64,000 nt of DNA from Streptomyces canus (lineage in GTDB: Bacteria; Actinomycetota; Actinomycetes; Streptomycetales; Streptomycetaceae). The stretch spans positions 124,001-188,000 of the forward strand of contig NZ_KQ948657.1 of the NCBI RefSeq assembly GCF_001514145.1, given 5' to 3'. The notes beneath the pieces were generated by a model. It was not told the DNA's origin. It saw only the letters and a list, made by a program, of their open reading frames with translations, and ran no database searches. Both the position numbers and the translations under genes were made by a program. Shown piece by piece: positions 61,158 through 64,000 of this stretch (position 1 is its first letter; the number at the start of each line of letters is the position of its first letter).

Positions 61158-61799
61158 GTGACAGCCATCGAGCAGACAGAGGCGGCACGCCCGCGCGGGA
61201 CGCGCCTGCCGCGCCGTGCCCGACGGAACCAGCTGCTGGGCGCCGCGCAGGAAGTCTTCGTGGCGCAGGGCTACCACGCGGCCGCGATGGACGACATCGC
61301 CGAGCGCGCCGGCGTCAGCAAGCCGGTGCTCTACCAGCACTTCCCGGGCAAGCTCGACCTCTATCTCGCGCTGCTGGACCAGCACTGCGAGTCCCTGATC
61401 CTGGCGGTGCGCACCGCGCTGGCGTCGACGACCGACAACAAGCAGCGCGTGCGGGCGACCATGGACGCCTATTTCGCCTACGTCGAGGACGACGGCGGCG
61501 CCTTCCGCCTGGTCTTCGAGTCGGACCTGACGAACGAGCCCGCGGTGCGCGAGCGCGTCGACAAGGTCACCGTCGAGTGCGCCGAGGCGATCTCCGAGGT
61601 CATCGCGGAGGACACCGGTCTCTCGCGCGCGGAGTCGATGCTGCTCGCCTCGGGCCTCGGTGGGCTCGCCCAGGTGGTGGCCCGGTCCTGGCTGCACAGC
61701 GACCGCAGCGTCCCGCGCGACCAGGCGGTCCAGCTGCTGACGTCACTGGCGTGGCGGGGCATCGCCGGATTCCCGCTGCACGGCACGGAGAACCACTGA
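61158..61799 (+). CDS. TetR-family transcriptional regulator
   Basis: This 213-residue repressor-type regulator has the TetR helix-turn-helix at about 20-65 (LLGAAQEVFVAQGYHAAAMD, then GVSKPVLYQHFPGK). The C-terminal ligand/dimer domain covers the rest. GGGAGG four bases before GTG 61158 sets the start; an ATG eight codons earlier is possible. Position matches Rv3208, next to the DUF3107 gene. Its ligand and targets are unknown. The inverted repeat upstream may be its own operator. Confidence 0.9.
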   Translation: MTAIEQTEAARPRGTRLPRRARRNQLLGAAQEVFVAQGYHAAAMDDIAERAGVSKPVLYQHFPGKLDLYLALLDQHCESLILAVRTALASTTDNKQRVRATMDAYFAYVEDDGGAFRLVFESDLTNEPAVRERVDKVTVECAEAISEVIAEDTGLSRAESMLLASGLGGLAQVVARSWLHSDRSVPRDQAVQLLTSLAWRGIAGFPLHGTENH

Positions 61800-61821
61800 G
61801 ATCAGCTCTGGGACCACCACT

Positions 61822-61850
61822 CGACCCGCACGCGCGCGTGCGGGTCGTTT
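61822..61850 (+). terminator. terminator after the TetR gene
   Basis: A 10-bp stem (CGACCCGCAC at 61822-61831 and GTGCGGGTCG at 61838-61847) with a 6-base alternating GC loop is followed by TTTGTTC, a weak U-run. Confidence 0.85.
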
Positions 61851-61975
61851 GTTCCCGTCCCTTGTTCGCTGTTGGCGTTCTTGCGCGGAACGTGTACGTC
61901 CCCTCACCGGGCTAATGTGTGCTGGGTACGGCGCGGAAGGTCGCGCACTTCACTGACCGTCGGAGGGACATAGCC

Positions 61976-62203
61976 GTGGAGGTCAAGATCGGCGTGCAGC
62001 ACGCGCCCCGCGAGATCGTTCTGGAGAGCGGTCAGAGCGCCGAGGAGGTCGAGCGGGCGGTTTCGGAGGCCCTGGCCGGCAAGTCTCAGCTGCTGAGCCT
62101 GGTGGACGAGCACGGCCGCAAGGTCCTCGTCCCGGCCGACCGTCTGGCGTACGTCGAGCTCGGTGAGCCGGCTCCCCGCAAGGTGGGCTTCGGCGCGCTG
62201 TAG
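61976..62203 (+). CDS. DUF3107 family protein
   Basis: This 75-residue cytoplasmic protein belongs to the DUF3107 family (TB9.4/Rv3208A-like), found throughout actinobacteria beside a TetR gene. Its fold is unknown to me; the sequence alternates strand- and helix-forming stretches, with HAPREIVLESGQSAEEV near the start and the ending PRKVGFGAL. GGAGGG eight bases before GTG 61976 selects the start. TAATGT at 61912-61917 is a likely -10 box. A very strong terminator follows, so it is probably monocistronic. Confidence 0.88.
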   Translation: MEVKIGVQHAPREIVLESGQSAEEVERAVSEALAGKSQLLSLVDEHGRKVLVPADRLAYVELGEPAPRKVGFGAL

Positions 62204-62211
62204 GCACACAG

Positions 62212-62256
62212 ACGAAGAGGGGCCCGGCGACCGGAAGTCGCCGGGCCCCTCTTCGT
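62212..62256. terminator. 20-bp terminator after the DUF3107 gene
   Basis: A perfect 20-bp inverted repeat (62212-62231 and 62237-62256) has only a 5-base loop (CGGAA). It begins 8 bases after the stop codon. Confidence 0.95.
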
Positions 62257-62384
62257 GCTGCGGGCGAGATTCCTTTCTCCACGTATGGAGCACGAGGAAC
62301 ACACGGAGGAGGATTGCATTCCGCAGGTCACGGGTATGACGGGCTACGACCGTGATGGCAGTGTGGCCATGTGGGAGGGACCCC

Positions 62385-62654
62385 ATGATGTTGATCGAAG
62401 CGCTCGGCTCCGCACTGCTCGGTCTCGTGCTGGCAGGGGTGGCGGTACACCGCCTCGCCCACCGCCTGCCGACCCGCTCCCTGGTCCTCGCGACGGGCAC
62501 CGCCGGAGCCCTCTTCGGCGCCTTCGTGACCCACACCGCGCTGGACCCGGGCAACCTCCTGCTGATCCTCCTGGGCGCGGCAGTGGTCTCGGTGGCGTCG
62601 CTGTCCCTGCTCCTGCGGCCGAACGGCAGACTGCGCCGATCAGCGCCGGCGTAG
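62385..62654 (+). CDS. small membrane protein with three helices
   Basis: This 89-residue hydrophobic protein has about three membrane segments (about 6-25, 36-55 and 62-80) and a basic end (RPNGRLRRSAPA). GGGAGGG five bases before the ATG is an excellent ribosome site. No family is recognised. It stands between the DUF3107 gene and the convergent ferritin-like gene. A dispersed repeat follows its stop codon. Confidence 0.72.
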   Translation: MMLIEALGSALLGLVLAGVAVHRLAHRLPTRSLVLATGTAGALFGAFVTHTALDPGNLLLILLGAAVVSVASLSLLLRPNGRLRRSAPA

Positions 62655-62660
62655 GGAACT

Positions 62661-62693
62661 GCGCGACCGGCCACGACGAACCCGCGGCCGCCG
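62661..62693. repeat. dispersed intergenic repeat, copy B
   Basis: GCGCGACCGGCCACG and the following 18 bases match the copy at 13174-13206 (28 of 33 positions). It lies in the 69-base gap between convergent genes. Confidence 0.7.
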
Positions 62694-62723
62694 ACGGAGC
62701 ACAGCTCCCCGGGCGGTCGGGCG

Positions 62724-63470
62724 CTAGGCGGCCAGGCCCAGCGCAGCCATCCGCTTCGTGTGCGCCTCGGTGATCCGCGAGAACATCCGTCCCACCTCGG
62801 CGAGATCGAACCCGTCGGCGACGCCGCCCACGAGCATCGTCGACAGCGCGTCCCGGTCGGCGACGACCCGCTGCGACTGCGACAGCGCCTCCCCCATCAA
62901 CCGCCGCGCCCACAGGGCCAGTCGGCCGCCCACCCGCGGGTCCGCGTCGATCGCCGCCCGCACCTTCTCGACGGCGAACCCAGCGTGCCCGGTGTCGTCG
63001 AGGACGGCCAGGACCAGCTCGCGCGAGTCCGCGTCGAGGCGCGCCGCGACCTCCCGGTAGAAGTCACTGGCGATCGAGTCACCGACGTACGCCTTGACGA
63101 GCCCCTCCAGCCAGTCCGACGGAGCCGTCTGCCGGTGGAAGCCGTCGAGCGCCGCGACGAACGGCTCCATCGCGAGCGTCGGCTCCTCGCCGATCTCGGT
63201 CAGCCGGTCACGCAGCTTCTCGTAGTGGTGGAACTCGGCCGACGCCATCTTCGCCAGCTCCGCCTTGTCCGCCAGCGTCGGCGCGAGCTTCGCGTCCTCC
63301 GCGAGCCGTTCGAAGGCCGCGAGTTCGCCGTACGCGAGCGCGCCGAGCAGGTCGACGACCGCGGCTCGGTACTGCGGGTCGGCGGAGGCCTTCGTCCAGT
63401 CCTGGGCGGCGACTCCGGTGGGTTCGGCAGGGGTCTCGGAGGCGTTGTCGGGCTTGTCAGAGGTCGTCAT
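62724..63470 (-). CDS. ferritin-like domain protein
   Basis: This 248-residue protein is a four-helix ferritin-like domain protein of the type found beside rhlE in actinobacteria (Rv3210c-like). Likely metal ligands are spread over the helices, including GELAAFERLAED, ASAEFHHYEKL (ExxH-type) and DDTGHAGF. The family resembles diiron tRNA hydroxylases, but the reaction is not known. ATG 63470 has no SD; TATTGT ends about seven bases before it, suggesting leaderless translation. It is divergent from the DEAD-box helicase, and 400 bases of non-coding DNA lie between them. Confidence 0.8.
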   Translation of the reverse strand: MTTSDKPDNASETPAEPTGVAAQDWTKASADPQYRAAVVDLLGALAYGELAAFERLAEDAKLAPTLADKAELAKMASAEFHHYEKLRDRLTEIGEEPTLAMEPFVAALDGFHRQTAPSDWLEGLVKAYVGDSIASDFYREVAARLDADSRELVLAVLDDTGHAGFAVEKVRAAIDADPRVGGRLALWARRLMGEALSQSQRVVADRDALSTMLVGGVADGFDLAEVGRMFSRITEAHTKRMAALGLAA

Positions 63471-63775
63471 GAAGCGCACAATAGCCCGCTCTCCGGACGG
63501 CGGAAGGCCCTGGTCAATCAGTGTGACGACGACTACGTGACCAAATCGGCCATCGCATGTGCACGATTCCGGGGTATGGTGGTAATGCGCCTGCTGGTAC
63601 GACGGCACTTCATGAGTGCACCGAACCTCGACAGGCCGCACGTATGAGGATGCCCGGTCGGTGGCCCGATCGGCTCCGACCCGACAGCCCTCCTCGCCCG
63701 TACGGCACTGTGCGTACGAAGTTCGGAGGGGGACCCTCAGCGGTACGAGCGCTAGAGCGTCGGCAGTGGTCCCGT

Positions 63776-63800
63776 GCCATTACGGCCTAGCCCGTAAGGC
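63776..63800 (+). promoter_or_regulatory. hairpin in the long leader of the helicase gene
   Basis: GCC-A-TTACGG (63776-63785) pairs with CCGTAA-GGC (63792-63800), nine base pairs with one bulge. It lies 73 bases before the start codon. A TATGGT -10-like box near 63575 would give a leader of about 290 bases. The remainder of 63471-63872 shows no gene. Confidence 0.4.
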
Positions 63801-63872
63801 AGCCGACGTCCCCAGCACGGTAGACGACCCCCTGCGCTCGCCTCGCACCGCGCACACAGAAGAGGCAGCACC

Positions 63873-64000
63873 CTGACTACGACCTTCCGCGATCTCGGGA
63901 TTCTCACCGAGACGGCCGAGGCCCTCGAAGCCGTCGGCATCATCAACCCGTTCCCCATCCAGCAGATGACGCTCCCGGTGGCCCTCTCCGGCTCCGACGT
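63873..64000 (+). CDS. DEAD-box RNA helicase, 5' part only
   Basis: Only the first 42 codons are in the window. They encode the N-terminal Q-motif of a DEAD-box helicase (TFRDLGILTETAEALEAVG, then NPFPIQQMTLPVALSGSD), which unwinds RNA with ATP. The protein resembles RhlE (Rv3211-like). No ATG, GTG or TTG occurs in frame between the upstream stop at 63795 and the conserved start, so initiation at CTG 63873 is inferred. GAGG eight bases upstream acts as SD. The gene continues beyond the right edge. It lies divergent from the ferritin-like gene. Confidence 0.82.
   Translation, partial: MTTTFRDLGILTETAEALEAVGIINPFPIQQMTLPVALSGSD

Overview
The window is chromosomal DNA from a Streptomyces or a very close relative. 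The evidence is very high GC with strong third-position bias, WhiB-family and TerD/AIM24 proteins, many short-leader or leaderless starts, and gene content that I recognise as the Streptomyces core-chromosome stretch running from hisN to a DEAD-box RNA helicase. No phage, plasmid, insertion sequence or CRISPR array is visible. The last gene runs off the right edge.

Layout, left to right. (1) 0.1-5 kb: histidinol phosphatase hisN, a two-CBS-domain protein, a CatR/PerR-type Fur regulator, and a complete ATPase-permease-lipoprotein transporter of the nitrate/sulfonate/taurine type. (2) 5-7.3 kb: two identical initiator tRNA genes on either side of a Sel1/TPR-repeat protein. (3) 7.3-16.5 kb: a UPF0182 membrane protein, a PPA1309-like protein, a PDZ-Lon-type secreted protease, a small membrane protein, MoaE, an SDR protein, a zincin-like protein and a Nudix hydrolase. 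(4) 16.5-20.3 kb: three genes with AIM24 domains, one fused to TerD, and a YgjP/SprT-like metallopeptidase. (5) 20.5-31.3 kb: an orphan ThiF/E1-like protein coupled to an ABC1 kinase; the antibiotic-responsive wblC (whiB7) locus with promoter, leader ORF and terminator; uvrD2; mycoredoxin; a phosphotransferase; a methyltransferase; nudC; and an M20 dipeptidase. (6) 31.3-45.4 kb: the AdnB/AdnA double-strand-break helicase-nucleases, an alkyltransferase-like protein, a large flippase-like membrane protein, and two tandem secreted TAP-like peptidases. (7) 45.4-51.6 kb: moeZ and a set of sugar genes (GH135-like hydrolase, epimerase, membrane protein, PelF-like glycosyltransferase). (8) 51.8-57.4 kb: an oligopeptide-type ABC importer behind a leader with a small ORF. 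(9) 57.4-64 kb: a DUF3152 metzincin, an alpha/beta hydrolase, an acidic small protein, a TetR regulator, DUF3107, a ferritin-like protein and the start of a DEAD-box helicase.

Much of sections 3, 5, 6 and 9 keeps the gene order I recall from the Rv3193c-Rv3211 block of Mycobacterium tuberculosis. This makes it an old actinobacterial stress and genome-maintenance neighbourhood. The sugar cluster, the peptide importer, the tRNA/Sel1 pair and the AIM24/TerD genes look like lineage-specific insertions into it.

The themes that tie the window together are thiol/oxidative stress (CatR, mycoredoxin and MoeZ, the last two each with a SigR-like promoter), antibiotic response (WblC with attenuation), DNA repair (UvrD2, AdnAB, alkyltransferase-like protein) and the cell surface (Pel/galactosaminogalactan-like genes, secreted peptidases, importers). 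The strongest candidates for new biology are the wblC leader ORF and the small gene coupled to wblC, the PelF/GH135-type sugar cluster, the leaderless small ORF upstream of the peptide importer, and the CTG-initiated helicase with its long leader. All names come from reading motifs and gene order; no database search was run.
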